Part shown: piece after piece, positions 10,703-19,432 of the stretch
Layout of the letters: each line of letters opens with the position of its first letter
Numbering within the stretch: the stretch's first letter is position 1
Notes under the pieces: model-generated
The model's database searches: none
Seen by the model: only the letters and a program-made list of their open reading frames with translations
What the model was told of the DNA's origin: nothing
Translations under genes and position numbers: made by a program
DNA from: Saccharopolyspora hordei
GTDB taxonomy: Bacteria > Actinomycetota > Actinomycetes > Mycobacteriales > Pseudonocardiaceae
Direction of reading: 5' to 3'
Length of the DNA: 64,000 nucleotides
Assembly: GCF_013410345.1 (NCBI RefSeq)
Contig: NZ_JACCFJ010000001.1
Location: forward strand, 1,711,001 to 1,775,000

Positions 10703-11416
10703 ATGTTCGACAACCTCGGGCACTTCCTCCGGGTGCTGCTGCAGGGCGTGCCGGCGACGGTGGTCGCGACGCTGGGCGGGATCGTGCTGTGCGTCGTGCT
10801 GTCGCTGGTCGCCGGGCTGGGGATGCTCTCGCCGCGGCGGTGGGTGCGGGTCATCGCGCGCACCTACGTCGAGGTCTGGCGCGGCACCTCGGAGGTCGTG
10901 CAGCTGTTCTGGATCTTCTTCGCACTGCCGCTGCTGGTCGGTTTCGAGCTGCTGCCGCTGTGGGCGGGGATCCTGGTGCTCGGCCTCAACCACGGCGCCT
11001 ACGGCGGGGAGATCGTGCGGGGTGCCGTGCAGGCGGTGCCGCGGGAGCAGCACGAGTGCGCCATCGCGTTGAGCTTCTCCCGGGCGCAGCGGATGTGGCG
11101 GGTCATCTTGCCGCAGGCGGTGGTGGAGATGGTCCCGCCGTTCGGCAACCTGTTCATCCAGCTGCTCAAGAGCAGCGCCCTGCTGTCGCTGATCTTCGTG
11201 CACGACATCACCTACCAGGGCCGCGACGTCCTCGAGCCGAACTTCACCGGGCAGACCGCGCTGATCTACGTGCTGATGCTGGTGATGTACCTGGTGCTGG
11301 CCGTGCTGATCACGGTGGTGGTGCGGGCGCTGGAGCGGCGGGCGGCCGCCGGGGTGGGGCGCCGGCCCGTCGAGCCGGGGAAGGCGCTCGGCCGAGGTGC
11401 GGACGGGGCGGTCTAG
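10703..11416 (+). CDS. ehuC: Ectoine/amino acid ABC transporter permease EhuC
   Basis: This 237-residue inner-membrane permease of the His/Glu family has about five membrane helices and the EAA loop MWRVILPQAVVEMVPPFGNLFIQLLKSSAL that docks the ATPase. The early segment YVEVWRGTSEVVQLFWIFFALPLL matches the FIRGTPLLVQ-type motif of this family. It begins 11 bases after ehuB, and its TAG stop abuts the ehuD start. It probably forms a heterodimer with EhuD. Confidence 0.88.
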   Translation: MFDNLGHFLRVLLQGVPATVVATLGGIVLCVVLSLVAGLGMLSPRRWVRVIARTYVEVWRGTSEVVQLFWIFFALPLLVGFELLPLWAGILVLGLNHGAYGGEIVRGAVQAVPREQHECAIALSFSRAQRMWRVILPQAVVEMVPPFGNLFIQLLKSSALLSLIFVHDITYQGRDVLEPNFTGQTALIYVLMLVMYLVLAVLITVVVRALERRAAAGVGRRPVEPGKALGRGADGAV

Positions 11417-12067
11417 GTGGTCTGGGACTGGGAGTTCACCGGCCGGGTCGTCCCGGACGTCCTGCGCGGCCTGCTGGTGACCTTCGAGGCCACCGTGCTC
11501 GGGTCGGTCGTCGCGTTCGCGCTCGGCCTGCTGCTGGCCCTGCTGCGGCGCTCGCCGATCCGGGCGGTCAGCCGCGCGACCTGGCTGTTCATCGAGTTCG
11601 TGCGCAGCACCCCGCTGCTGGTGCAGCTGTACTTCCTGTTCAACGTGCTGCCGGGCATCGGCCTGCGGTTCTCCTCGCTGGCCACCGGTGTCCTCGGTCT
11701 CGGTGTGCACTACGCCTGCTACGCGGCCGAGGTCTACCGCGCGGGGATCGAGGGGGTGCCGCGCGGGCAGTGGGACGCGGCGACGGCGCTGAGCCTGCCG
11801 TCCCGGCGGGTGTGGACGAGCGTGGTGCTGCCGCAGGCGATCCCGCGCGTGCTGCCCGCGCTGGGCAACTGCACGATCTCGATGTTCAAGGAGACGCCGC
11901 TGCTGCTGGCCATCGGCGTGCTCGACCTGGTGGGCGCGGCGCAGGAGGCGGGGTCCGACGCCTACCGCTACGTCGAGCCGCTGACCTTGGCGGGCATCTG
12001 CTTCCTGCTGCTGAGCTACCCGGCGTCGGTGCTGGTGCGGAGGGTGGAACGCCGTGTCGGAGCCTGA
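11417..12067 (+). CDS. ehuD: Ectoine/amino acid ABC transporter permease EhuD
   Basis: This 216-residue second permease has the FIEFVRSTPLLVQLYFLFNVLPG motif and the EAA loop VWTSVVLPQAIPRVLPALGNCTISMFKETPLL. The GTG start directly follows the ehuC stop without a gap, and the end overlaps ehuA by 14 bases, so expression of the three genes is tightly coupled. It pairs with EhuC. Confidence 0.88.
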   Translation: MVWDWEFTGRVVPDVLRGLLVTFEATVLGSVVAFALGLLLALLRRSPIRAVSRATWLFIEFVRSTPLLVQLYFLFNVLPGIGLRFSSLATGVLGLGVHYACYAAEVYRAGIEGVPRGQWDAATALSLPSRRVWTSVVLPQAIPRVLPALGNCTISMFKETPLLLAIGVLDLVGAAQEAGSDAYRYVEPLTLAGICFLLLSYPASVLVRRVERRVGA

Positions 12068-12836
12068 GGACATGATCCGCTTCGACCGCGTGGTCAAGCG
12101 GTTCGGGGACACCGTGGTGCTCGACGAGCTCGACTTCGCGGTGCAGCCGGGGCAGCGGGTGACCCTGATCGGGCCGAGCGGGTCGGGCAAGACGACGATC
12201 CTGCGGCTGCTGATGACCCTGGAGCGGGTCGACGGCGGCACGATCCACGTCGGCGGCGAGTGCCTGACGCACGTGCGGCGGGGCGGCCGCCTGGTCCCCG
12301 CGGACGAGAAGCACCTGCGCGCGGTGCGCAAGCGCATCGGCATGGTGTTCCAGCAGTTCAACCTGTTCCCGAACATGCGGGTGCTGCGCAACGTCACTGA
12401 GGCGCCGGTGCACGTGCTGGGCCTGCCGGTGGAGGAGGCGCGGCAGCGGGCGCGGGAGCTGCTGGAGCTGGTGGGCTTGGCGGACAAGCTGGACGCCTAC
12501 CCGGCGCAGCTGTCCGGTGGGCAGCAGCAGCGGGTGGCGATCGCCCGGGCGCTGGCGATGCGCCCGGACGTGCTGCTGCTGGACGAGATCACCTCGGCGC
12601 TGGACCCGGAGCTGGCGGCCGAGGTGCTCGACGTGCTGCGCGACGTGGCGCGCAGCAGCGACATCACGATGCTGTGCGTGACGCACGCGATGAAGTTCGC
12701 CCGCGACGTCTCGGACCGGGTGCTCATGTTCGACCAGGGGAGGATCGTGGAGGACAAGCCGCCGGAGGAGCTGTTCGAGTGCCCGGAGCACGAGCGCACC
12801 CGCCGGTTCCTGCGGTCGGTGCTGGAGGAGGCCTGA
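12054..12836 (+). CDS. ehuA: Ectoine/amino acid ABC transporter ATPase EhuA
   Basis: This 260-residue ABC ATPase has Walker A GPSGSGKT (residues 40-47), the Q-loop GMVFQQFNLFPNM, signature LSGGQ (153-157), Walker B VLLLDE (to Glu178) and the H-loop CVTHAM. A segment before the Q-loop (LTHVRRGGRLVPADEKHLRAVRKR) matches EhuA proteins. The GTG start overlaps the end of ehuD. Only 3 bases separate its stop from that of the convergent Nudix gene, leaving no room for a terminator. Confidence 0.9.
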   Translation: MSEPEDMIRFDRVVKRFGDTVVLDELDFAVQPGQRVTLIGPSGSGKTTILRLLMTLERVDGGTIHVGGECLTHVRRGGRLVPADEKHLRAVRKRIGMVFQQFNLFPNMRVLRNVTEAPVHVLGLPVEEARQRARELLELVGLADKLDAYPAQLSGGQQQRVAIARALAMRPDVLLLDEITSALDPELAAEVLDVLRDVARSSDITMLCVTHAMKFARDVSDRVLMFDQGRIVEDKPPEELFECPEHERTRRFLRSVLEEA

Positions 12837-12839
12837 CGC

Positions 12840-13379
12840 TCAGCCCGCGGTCCGCCGCTCGTGCAGCAGCAGCAAGGCGTAGGCGGCGATGGACTGGGCG
12901 TCGGTGATCTCCCCGGCGGAGACCATCTTCTCGAACTCGGCGCGCGAGAACCACGCGGCGCGCATGTCCTGCTCCTCGTGCTCCCGCTCGTGCTGGCCGA
13001 CGGTCAGGCCGGTCGCCAGGAACACGCGGCCGCGCTGGCTGGACATGCCCGGTGCGACGTCCAGGAGTCCGAGTTCGACGAGGTTCTCCGCCCGCAGGCC
13101 CGTCTCCTCCCGCAGTTCGCGGGCGGCGAGCTCGAGGGGGTCGACGTCGAGCCGGTCTGGCGCGGTGCCCTGCGGGAACTCCCAGCGGCGGATGCCCAGC
13201 GGGTAGCGGTACTGCTCGACCAGGTGGAGCTGGTCCCCGTCGAGCGGGATCACCAGCGCGTAGCTGGGCTTGTCGACCACCCCGTAGATCCCCTCGGACC
13301 CGTCCGGCCGGCGCACTCCGTCCTCCCGCACCGACATCCACGGGTTCGCGTACACCTCGCGGCTGCTCGTCTGCTCCAT
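12840..13379 (-). CDS. Nudix hydrolase (ADP-ribose pyrophosphatase-like)
   Basis: This 179-residue protein has a Nudix box with the core ELAARELREETGL around residue 97, preceded by WEFPQGTAPDRLDVDPL, so it should hydrolyse a nucleoside diphosphate linked to another moiety. The N-terminal strand (YANPWMSVREDGVRRPDGSEG) and LVEQYRYPLG match the ADP-ribose pyrophosphatase subgroup; the substrate is inference. The ATG at 13377-13379 is used. It is convergent with ehuA. Confidence 0.88.
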   Translation of the reverse strand: MEQTSSREVYANPWMSVREDGVRRPDGSEGIYGVVDKPSYALVIPLDGDQLHLVEQYRYPLGIRRWEFPQGTAPDRLDVDPLELAARELREETGLRAENLVELGLLDVAPGMSSQRGRVFLATGLTVGQHEREHEEQDMRAAWFSRAEFEKMVSAGEITDAQSIAAYALLLLHERRTAG

Positions 13380-13499
13380 GCGGACATGGTGCCCGACCGC
13401 GGGCGCGCGGGGGTGACGCGTTCGCCGGCGCTCGCGAGCGCGTCCGCTCCGCCGCGCGGTCTGCGCAGCTGCTGCTCGATGAGCGCCCGGTGCTGGACC

Positions 13500-14032
13500 G
13501 GTGCCGCGCGGCCACCTGGCGCGGTGTGCGTGACAGGTCCACTGTGGATGGCGAGGTGGAGCTGGGGCGCCCGTCCCGCACCGCGGTCTCCCAGCGCTGG
13601 GAGTGCACGGTGCGGTGGTGGTGGCCGCAGAGCACGACCACGGTGGACAGCTCGGTCGGCCCGCCGTCCGACCGGGAGACGATGTGGTGCCCGTCCGGCG
13701 TGCCCGGTGGCCGGTCGCGACCGGGGATCGCCGCACAGCGTCCTGCGGTCCTCGACGGCGCGCGGCGCGGTGACCCGCCCCTTGGCGTCGCGGTGGTCGA
13801 TGTCGAGCAGCCCCTGCGGCCAGGCGGGCGTCGACCGTGCGCCCTGCTTCCCGAAGAGGCCCCGGTGCTCGGCTTCGGTGATCAGCTGGAGCCGCTCGAA
13901 CATGGCCGCCCGCATGGACCGCTCCGGCTCCTGGACCCGGGCGACCACGTCGGCGTCGGCGCAGGGCACCGCTGCCGACCGGGCCCGGATGGCGGTGCCC
14001 TCGGCTGCGTCGGTGCTCGTCAGCGGTGCCAT
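13500..14032 (-). pseudogene. DUF222/HNH endonuclease remnant, internally deleted and frameshifted
   Basis: Read on the minus strand from an ATG at 14030-14032, the frame gives an N-terminal DUF222-like stretch (ERLQLITEAEHRGLFGKQGARS, then DIDHRDAKGRVTAPRAV). About 15 codons later a different frame gives the HNH part (CAAIPGRDRPPGTPDGHHIVSR, then LSTVVVLCGHHHRTVHS). The middle of the usual 400-500-residue protein is missing and the two parts are out of frame near 13735. The end is uncertain. Such 13E12-type genes are common and often decayed in actinobacteria. Confidence 0.65.
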
Positions 14033-14160
14033 GCCCCCATGATCCCGCGTCGAACACGCGTTCGCACGCATCGCGGTGTCGCGTGATCAGGTGAAATCCA
14101 CGGGACTGCGCCCACGGCGGTCCGGCTCCGGGCGCGCGGTCCGCGGGCGCGGCCGGTGAC

Positions 14161-14185
14161 GTGAGGATGGGAACCTTCCTGTCAC
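14161..14185 (-). repeat. Interspersed repeat, copy E
   Basis: Full-length copy in reverse orientation (GTGAGGATGGGAA then CCTTCCTGTCAC), 16 bases beyond the stop of the amino acid permease gene. Confidence 0.9.
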
Positions 14186-14201
14186 CCCCGCCGCGCGGAG
14201 C

Positions 14202-15608
14202 TCACCCGGCGGTGGGGGTGCGGTTCAGCTTGGAGTGGCGGCGCCCGTAGCCGAAGTACACCGCCAGGCCGATCGCGGTCCACACCGCGAAGGTCAGCCA
14301 GGTGACCGCGTCGAGGCCGGAGATCAGGTACGCGCACAGCGCCAGGCCCAGCAGCGGGACCCACGGCATCAGCGGGGTCCGGAAGCTGCGGGGCAGCTCC
14401 GGGCGGGTCCGGCGCAGGACCACGACGCCGATGTTGACCAGGCCGAACGCCACCAGGGTGCCGATGCTGGTCGCCTCGGCGAGCTGGTTCAGCGGCACCA
14501 CCGCGGCCAGCACGGCCACCACGGCACCGACCACGAGGGTGTTGTGCGCCGGCACCGCGCGCTCGTCCACCTTCGACAGCACGCTCGGTACCAGGCCGTC
14601 GCGGGACATCGACACCAGGATCCGGGTCTGCCCGTAGAGGACGGTCAGGACCACGGAGGCGATGGCGACCACCGCGCCGAACGCGAGCACAACCGACGGC
14701 CAGCCCTGCCCGGTCACGATGCGCAGCGCGGCGGCCAGCGAGGCGTCGGACCCGGAGAGCACGTCGACACCGACCGCGCCGACGGCGGCGAAGGCGACCA
14801 GCACGTAGACCGCGGTGACGATGGCCAGCGACAGGATGATCGCGCGGGGCAGGTCCCGTCCCGGGTTGCGGGCTTCCTCGCCGGCGGTGGAGGCGGCGTC
14901 GAAGCCGATGAAGGAGAAGAACACGGCCGAGGCGCCCACCGAGATCCCGGCGAACCCGGCGGGTGCGAACGGCGTCATGTTGTCCGAGTCGAACCCGGTG
15001 ATCGCGACCGCGACGAAGAACACCAGCACGACGATCTTGAGCAGCGTGGTGACCGTGGTGGCCCGCGCGCTCTCCCGCACGCCCCGCAGCAGCACGAACG
15101 TGGCGAGCAGGACGATGAGCGCGGCCGGCACGTTGACCAGCCCGCCCTCACCGGGCGGCGCGGACAGCGCTTCCGGGATGGCGACGCCGAGGGTGCCCTG
15201 CAGGAACTCGTTGAGGTAGCCGCCCCAACCGACCGCGACCGCCGCGACGGACACGCCGTACTCCAGCAGCAGGCACCAGCCGCAGATCCAGGCGACGATC
15301 TCGCCGAGCGTGGCGTAGGTGTAGGAGTAGGCCGAGCCGGACACCGGGACGCTGCCGGCGAGTTCGGCGTAGGACAGGGCCGAGCACAGCGCCGCCAGTC
15401 CGGCCAGCACGAACGAGACGACCACCGCGGGACCGGCGGCCGGGGCGGCCTCGGCCAGCACCACGAAGATCCCGGTCCCGAGGGTGGCTCCGACCGAGAG
15501 CGCCACCAGGGGGACCAGGCCGAGGGTGCGGCGCAGCTGGGTGTGCGCCCCCTCGTCGGTGAGTTGCTCAGCGGGTTTGACGCGCAACAGGCTCCGTGCG
15601 GCAGACAC
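14202..15608 (-). CDS. APC family amino acid permease
   Basis: This 468-residue secondary transporter has about 12 membrane helices. The first helices carry [21 protein letters not shown], the amino-acid-binding GXG region, and [25 protein letters not shown] is the signature of the cationic amino acid (CAT/YfnA) subgroup. A GTG start at 15606-15608 gives [16 protein letters not shown], typical of this subgroup; an open stretch upstream would add a basic, low-complexity tail that I regard as non-coding. No ribosome site is obvious. The exact amino acid is not predictable. Confidence 0.9.
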   Translation of the reverse strand: MSAARSLLRVKPAEQLTDEGAHTQLRRTLGLVPLVALSVGATLGTGIFVVLAEAAPAAGPAVVVSFVLAGLAALCSALSYAELAGSVPVSGSAYSYTYATLGEIVAWICGWCLLLEYGVSVAAVAVGWGGYLNEFLQGTLGVAIPEALSAPPGEGGLVNVPAALIVLLATFVLLRGVRESARATTVTTLLKIVVLVFFVAVAITGFDSDNMTPFAPAGFAGISVGASAVFFSFIGFDAASTAGEEARNPGRDLPRAIILSLAIVTAVYVLVAFAAVGAVGVDVLSGSDASLAAALRIVTGQGWPSVVLAFGAVVAIASVVLTVLYGQTRILVSMSRDGLVPSVLSKVDERAVPAHNTLVVGAVVAVLAAVVPLNQLAEATSIGTLVAFGLVNIGVVVLRRTRPELPRSFRTPLMPWVPLLGLALCAYLISGLDAVTWLTFAVWTAIGLAVYFGYGRRHSKLNRTPTAG

Positions 15609-15705
15609 GAGCGGTAACGGTATCTCGCCCAGCGGGAAGGCCGAGGTCCGACCTGGGGCACCGGCGGTCGGCCACACCCGTGCCGGCCGTCTCGATCGAC
15701 GCCGT

Positions 15706-15711
15706 ACCCTG
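15706..15711 (+). promoter_or_regulatory. -10 element of nucS
   Basis: TACCCT followed by six bases and the GTG start of nucS, indicating a leaderless mRNA. Confidence 0.55.
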
Positions 15712-15717
15712 TGCCGG

Positions 15718-16377
15718 GTGCGACTCGTCATTGCTCGCTGCCAGGTGGACTACGTCGGCCGCCTCACCGCGCACCTGCCCATGGCGCAGCGCCTGCTGCT
15801 GGTGAAGGCCGACGGTTCGGTGTCGGTGCACTCGGACGACCGGGCCTACAAGCCGTTGAACTGGATGAGCCCGCCGTGCTGGCTGATCGAGGACCCCGGC
15901 GTCTGGACGGTGCAGAACAAGGCCGGCGAGAAGCTCGTGATCACCATCGACGAGATCCTGCACGACTCCAAGCACGAGCTGGGCGCCGAGCCGGGCCTGG
16001 TCAAGGACGGCGTCGAGGCGCACCTGCAGGAGCTGCTGGCCGAGCACGTGACCACGCTGGGCGAGGGCTGGACGCTGGTGCGCCGCGAGTACCCGACCGC
16101 GATCGGCCCGGTGGACCTGATGTGCCGGGACGCCAACGGCGCCAGCGTGGCGGTGGAGATCAAGCGGCGCGGCGAGATCGACGGCGTCGAGCAGCTGACC
16201 CGCTACCTGGAGCTGCTCAACCGCGACCCGCTGCTGGCGCCGGTGACCGGGGTGTTCGCGGCGCAGCAGATCAAGCCGCAGGCGCGCACGTTGGCCGAGG
16301 ACCGCGGCATCCGCTGCGTGATCCTGGACTACGACAAGCTGCGCGGCATCGAGCCGGACGAGTACCGGCTGTTCTGA
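15718..16377 (+). CDS. nucS: Mismatch-specific endonuclease NucS (EndoMS)
   Basis: NucS is the key enzyme of the non-canonical mismatch repair of actinobacteria that lack MutS/MutL; it cuts both strands at mismatches and works with the beta clamp. The 219-residue protein has the N-terminal DNA-binding half ([13 protein letters not shown]) and the PD-(D/E)XK nuclease half with [32 protein letters not shown], the catalytic Asp-Glu-Lys and the QLxRY motif. The GTG start fits a leaderless transcript. The M. tuberculosis ortholog Rv1321 lies in the same gene neighbourhood. Confidence 0.96.
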   Translation: MRLVIARCQVDYVGRLTAHLPMAQRLLLVKADGSVSVHSDDRAYKPLNWMSPPCWLIEDPGVWTVQNKAGEKLVITIDEILHDSKHELGAEPGLVKDGVEAHLQELLAEHVTTLGEGWTLVRREYPTAIGPVDLMCRDANGASVAVEIKRRGEIDGVEQLTRYLELLNRDPLLAPVTGVFAAQQIKPQARTLAEDRGIRCVILDYDKLRGIEPDEYRLF

Positions 16378-16397
16378 TCCGCTTCGGCCCGCTGAGC

Positions 16398-16433
16398 GGG
16401 AACCTCCCGGCTGTCGGTGACAGGAAGGTTCCC
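16398..16433. terminator. Nested hairpin after nucS formed with repeat copy F
   Basis: GGGAACCT (16398-16405) pairs with AGGTTCCC (16426-16433), the core of repeat copy F; inside it CTGTC pairs with GACAG around GGT. The left arm looks like a degenerate inverted repeat copy. The structure lies 20 bases after the nucS stop and could act as a terminator. Confidence 0.5.
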
Positions 16434-16446
16434 ATGCTCACGTCAG
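16418..16446 (+). repeat. Interspersed repeat, copy F
   Basis: TGACAGGAAGG plus TTCCCATGCTCACGTCAG. The TCA at 16443-16445 is the stop codon of the minus-strand dehydrogenase remnant. Confidence 0.9.
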
Positions 16447-16634
16447 GCCGTCTGGACGGCGCCGCCGTCGACGAGCTGGTCGGCGCCCGCGGTGCTCGTC
16501 GCGTGCGGTGAGGCGAGGAAGGCCACCAGCGCCGCGACCTCGGCCGGGTCGACCGGTCGTCCGGTGGTCGGGCCCGCGTTCGCGGGGAGCTGGGCGAGCA
16601 GCTCGTCCAGCGGGGTGCCGGGGGAGGCCGCCAC
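16443..16634 (-). pseudogene. C-terminal remnant of a short-chain dehydrogenase
   Basis: The last 60 or so residues read RPVDPAEVAALVAFLASPHATSTAG, then a gap of three residues, then LVDGGAVQTA, the standard C-terminal helix and cofactor-side loop of SDR enzymes. The catalytic Tyr-Lys and the Rossmann glycine motif are absent upstream. It is therefore a truncated leftover convergent with nucS. Confidence 0.6.
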
Positions 16635-16947
16635 CTCCGCGCCGTGCCCGTCGGGGCTCTCCGACGTGCTGCGGGTGGAGGTCGACTGGGGCTACGCGGT
16701 GAGCCGGACCGCCGTCGGAGAGGTCGCCCGCAGCCACGACGAGGTGCGCCCAGACGTGCCTGCGGCTCGTCCGGCGCGCCGGGGACTCCGGTGCGCTGCG
16801 CGGCGGACGTGGACCCGCCAGGGGGGCGCGGCGGGTCTGCTGCGTGCTGGTCTCCGCGGCCGCCGAGGACGGGCGGGCCGGTGGTGACGTCGACGAGCTG
16901 GCGGTGCGCGTGGTCGACACCCTGCTGGCGGGCGTCGGCGCCTGGGC
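16635..16947. other. Gap without a recognisable gene
   Basis: About 310 bases with only short conflicting frames and no family motif. It lies between the dehydrogenase remnant and a small minus-strand ORF and is probably decayed coding sequence. Confidence 0.4.
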
Positions 16948-17127
16948 TCAGGTCCGGTCGGGGTGGCCGCAGGTGCGGCAGGCACCCAGCCGGAGCGCCG
17001 ACCACGGGACGACCAGCTCGGCCAGGTGCCGCAAGAAGGCGGCCGATCGCGCGGGGTCGGTGTCGACCCGCTCGGCCAGGTCGTCCGTGAGTGCAGCGAC
17101 GATCGCCAAGTCCACTCGGGCGTTCAC
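16948..17127 (-). CDS. Small hypothetical protein
   Basis: This 59-residue ORF begins with GTG at 17125-17127, five bases after a strong GAGGGGGAA ribosome site. The sequence VDLAIVAALTDDLAERVDTDP is helical, and the tail has a CRTCGHP motif like half of a zinc knuckle. No family was recognised. It could be a genuine small protein or the N-terminal remnant of a larger gene whose remainder has decayed. Confidence 0.4.
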   Translation of the reverse strand: MNARVDLAIVAALTDDLAERVDTDPARSAAFLRHLAELVVPWSALRLGACRTCGHPDRT

Positions 17128-17376
17128 AGCTTCCCCCTCGGCCGCTGTGCGAGTACTACTGGAGACGGTACCGGTCACGATCTGTAGATCGGAGGTTGCG
17201 CTCCGCGATATCACTCGCATGGTCGCGCCTGACCAGGTGGATGATCGATCCAGGCGGCGGTTCCAACGAATTGATATCGGGCCGGTGTGAGCTCAGGCAC
17301 TGTGCGGTACTGTCCGGCTGCGGTTGCCGAGTGGTGGTTGTCGTTGGACTTTGTTGGGTCTGGAGGAGGGGTAGCG

Positions 17377-19062
17377 GTGCTGCTGGCCCAGGGGCGCTTG
17401 CTGGACGCGAATGCCGTCGATTATGTGTTGTTGGCGTTGTACTTCGTGTTCGTGCTGGGGATCGGGTACTTGGCGCGGCGTGCGGTGTCGACGAGTCTGG
17501 ATTTCTTCTTGTCGGGTCGTGCGTTGCCGGCGTGGGTGACGGGGTTGGCGTTCATCTCGGCGAACTTGGGTGCGATCGAGATCATCGGCATGTCGGCGAA
17601 TGGTGCGGAGTACGGGATGCCGACGATGCACTATTTCTGGGTGGGTGCGGTGCCGGCCATGCTGTTCCTGGGCGTGGTGATGATGCCGTTCTACTACGGG
17701 TCGCGGGTGCGCAGTGTCCCGGAGTTCATGTTGCGGCGTTTCGGTCGGGCGGCGCATCTGGTCAACGGGATCTCGTTCGCGGTGGCGCAGGTGTTGATCG
17801 CGGGGGTGAACCTGTACCTGTTGGCGTCGATCGTGAACGCGTTGCTGGGGTGGCCGTTGTGGGTGTCGGTGTTGATCGCGGCGGCGATCGTGTTGTCCTA
17901 CACGGCGTTGGGGGGTCTGTCGGCGGCGATCTACAACGAGGTGTTGCAGTTCTTCGTGATCGTGGCGGCGTTGTTGCCGTTGACGATCGTGGGGTTGGTC
18001 AAGGTCGGTGGTGTGCAGGGGCTGGTGGAGAAGGTCACGGCCGGTCCGGGTGGGGGTGAGCAGTTGTCGGCGTGGCCGGGTACGGAGTTGACCGGGTTCG
18101 CCAACCCGTTCTGGAGCGTGGTGGGGTTGGTGTTCGGTCTGGGGTTCGTGCTGTCGTTCGGGTACTGGACGACGAACTTCGTCGAGGTGCAGCGGGCGAT
18201 GGCGTCGAAGAGCATGTCGGCGGCGCAGCGCACGCCGATCATCGGGGCGTTCCCGAAGATGTTCATCCCGTTCATCGTGATCATCCCGGGGATGGTCGCG
18301 GCGGTGGTGATCCCGGAGCTGGGGGCCTACAAGCAGGCGGGGGCGCCGGAGGGGGCGCCGGTGGACTACAACGACGCGATCCTGTTGTTGATGCGGGACC
18401 TGCTGCCCAACGGGATCCTCGGTGTCGCGTTGGCGGGGTTGCTGGCGTCGTTCATGGCGGGGATGGCGGCGAACCTGTCGTCGTTCAACACGGTGTTCAC
18501 CTATGACATCTGGCAGTCCTACGTGGTGCGGGACCGGGCGGATGGCTACTACCTGCGGATGGGCCGGTGGGTCACGGTGGGGGCCACGCTGGCGGCGGTG
18601 GGCACGGCGTTCATCGCTTCGGGGTATTCGAACCTGATGGACTACCTGCAGCAGTTGTTCTCGTTCTTCAACGCGCCGTTGTTCGCCACGTTCATCCTGG
18701 GCATGTTCTGGAAGCGGATGACCCCGCACGCCGGCTGGTCGGGTCTGGTGCTGGGCACCGCGGCGGCGGTGGTGGTGTTCGCGATGTCGGAGTCCGGGGT
18801 GATCGACCTGCCCGGACAGGGCGCCAGCTTCGTCGGGGCCGGGGTGGCGTTCGTGGTCGACATCGCCGTCAGTGTGGTGGTCAGCCTGGCCACCCGGCCG
18901 AAGCCGGAGGCGGAGCTGGCCGGGCTGGTGTACTCGCTGACGCCGAAGGCGCAGCTGCAGGCCTCCACCAGCGGGGAGGACGCCGGCTGGTACCGGCGGC
19001 CCGGGCTGCTGGCCGGGATCGCGCTGGTGCTGGTGGTCGTGCTCAACATCGTCTTCGCCTGA
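17377..19062 (+). CDS. Sodium:solute symporter family transporter
   Basis: This is a roughly 561-residue transporter of the SSS family (LeuT fold, about 13 helices). It probably imports a sugar or organic solute with sodium. It begins with the DYVLLALYFVFVLGIGYLARR helix, followed by FFLSGRALPAWVTGLAFISANLGAIEIIGMSANG, the sodium-site region; SYTALGGLSAAIYNEVLQFF is the family signature. The GTG at 17377 has GGAGGAGGGG just upstream. Codon use is odd: the first 1.3 kb is rich in TTG leucine codons and GGG/GGT, while the last 350 bases use the normal CTG/GGC pattern. Confidence 0.88.
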   Translation: MLLAQGRLLDANAVDYVLLALYFVFVLGIGYLARRAVSTSLDFFLSGRALPAWVTGLAFISANLGAIEIIGMSANGAEYGMPTMHYFWVGAVPAMLFLGVVMMPFYYGSRVRSVPEFMLRRFGRAAHLVNGISFAVAQVLIAGVNLYLLASIVNALLGWPLWVSVLIAAAIVLSYTALGGLSAAIYNEVLQFFVIVAALLPLTIVGLVKVGGVQGLVEKVTAGPGGGEQLSAWPGTELTGFANPFWSVVGLVFGLGFVLSFGYWTTNFVEVQRAMASKSMSAAQRTPIIGAFPKMFIPFIVIIPGMVAAVVIPELGAYKQAGAPEGAPVDYNDAILLLMRDLLPNGILGVALAGLLASFMAGMAANLSSFNTVFTYDIWQSYVVRDRADGYYLRMGRWVTVGATLAAVGTAFIASGYSNLMDYLQQLFSFFNAPLFATFILGMFWKRMTPHAGWSGLVLGTAAAVVVFAMSESGVIDLPGQGASFVGAGVAFVVDIAVSVVVSLATRPKPEAELAGLVYSLTPKAQLQASTSGEDAGWYRRPGLLAGIALVLVVVLNIVFA

Positions 19063-19080
19063 CACGGGAGGTCGCAGGTC

Positions 19081-19323
19081 ATGTCTTCAGGTTCCGCGCG
19101 CACCGCGGGTGCGTTCGACATCCGCTCGGTCATCGCGCTGCTGTTCGCCGTCTACGGGGTGGTGCTGGTCGTGGTCGGCGTCGTCCAGCCCGAGGCGGAG
19201 AAGTCCGCAGGTGTCAACATCAACCTCTGGGCCGGGATCGGCATGCTCGTCTTCGCCGCCGTCTTCCTCACCTGGGCCCGCCTGCGCCCCATCACCGTCC
19301 CCGAGGAACCCACCGAGAGCTGA
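19081..19323 (+). CDS. Small two-helix membrane protein
   Basis: This 80-residue protein has two predicted membrane helices (residues 15-36 and 48-68) and a short charged tail RLRPITVPEEPTES. It starts 18 bases after the symporter, behind GGGAGG, so it is co-transcribed. Small membrane proteins next to SSS symporters are frequent in actinobacteria and may be accessory subunits; that role is inference. Confidence 0.8.
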   Translation: MSSGSARTAGAFDIRSVIALLFAVYGVVLVVVGVVQPEAEKSAGVNINLWAGIGMLVFAAVFLTWARLRPITVPEEPTES

Positions 19324-19334
19324 GCACCCCTGGT

Positions 19335-19369
19335 GACGGCGCCCGCACGCTCCGGGTACGGGCGCCGTC
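19335..19369. terminator. Hairpin after the symporter operon
   Basis: GACGGCGCCCG pairs perfectly with CGGGCGCCGTC over a 13-base loop, 11 bases after the stop of the small membrane protein. Confidence 0.75.
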
Positions 19370-19420
19370 GTCGTGTCGCCCGAACCTCCGGTTCTCCCTC
19401 CGGGAACGCGCACCGATCGC

Positions 19421-19426
19421 TAGTGT
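19421..19426 (+). promoter_or_regulatory. -10 element of the lipoprotein gene at 19433
   Basis: TAGTGT followed by six bases and the GTG start, again a leaderless layout. Confidence 0.5.
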
Positions 19427-19432
19427 GATCGC

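Noticed and set aside
16844..17290. Plus-strand frame over the small gene at 16948-17127
   Set aside because: It has no ribosome site and no family motif, and the minus strand has GAGGGGGAA at a good distance from a GTG.
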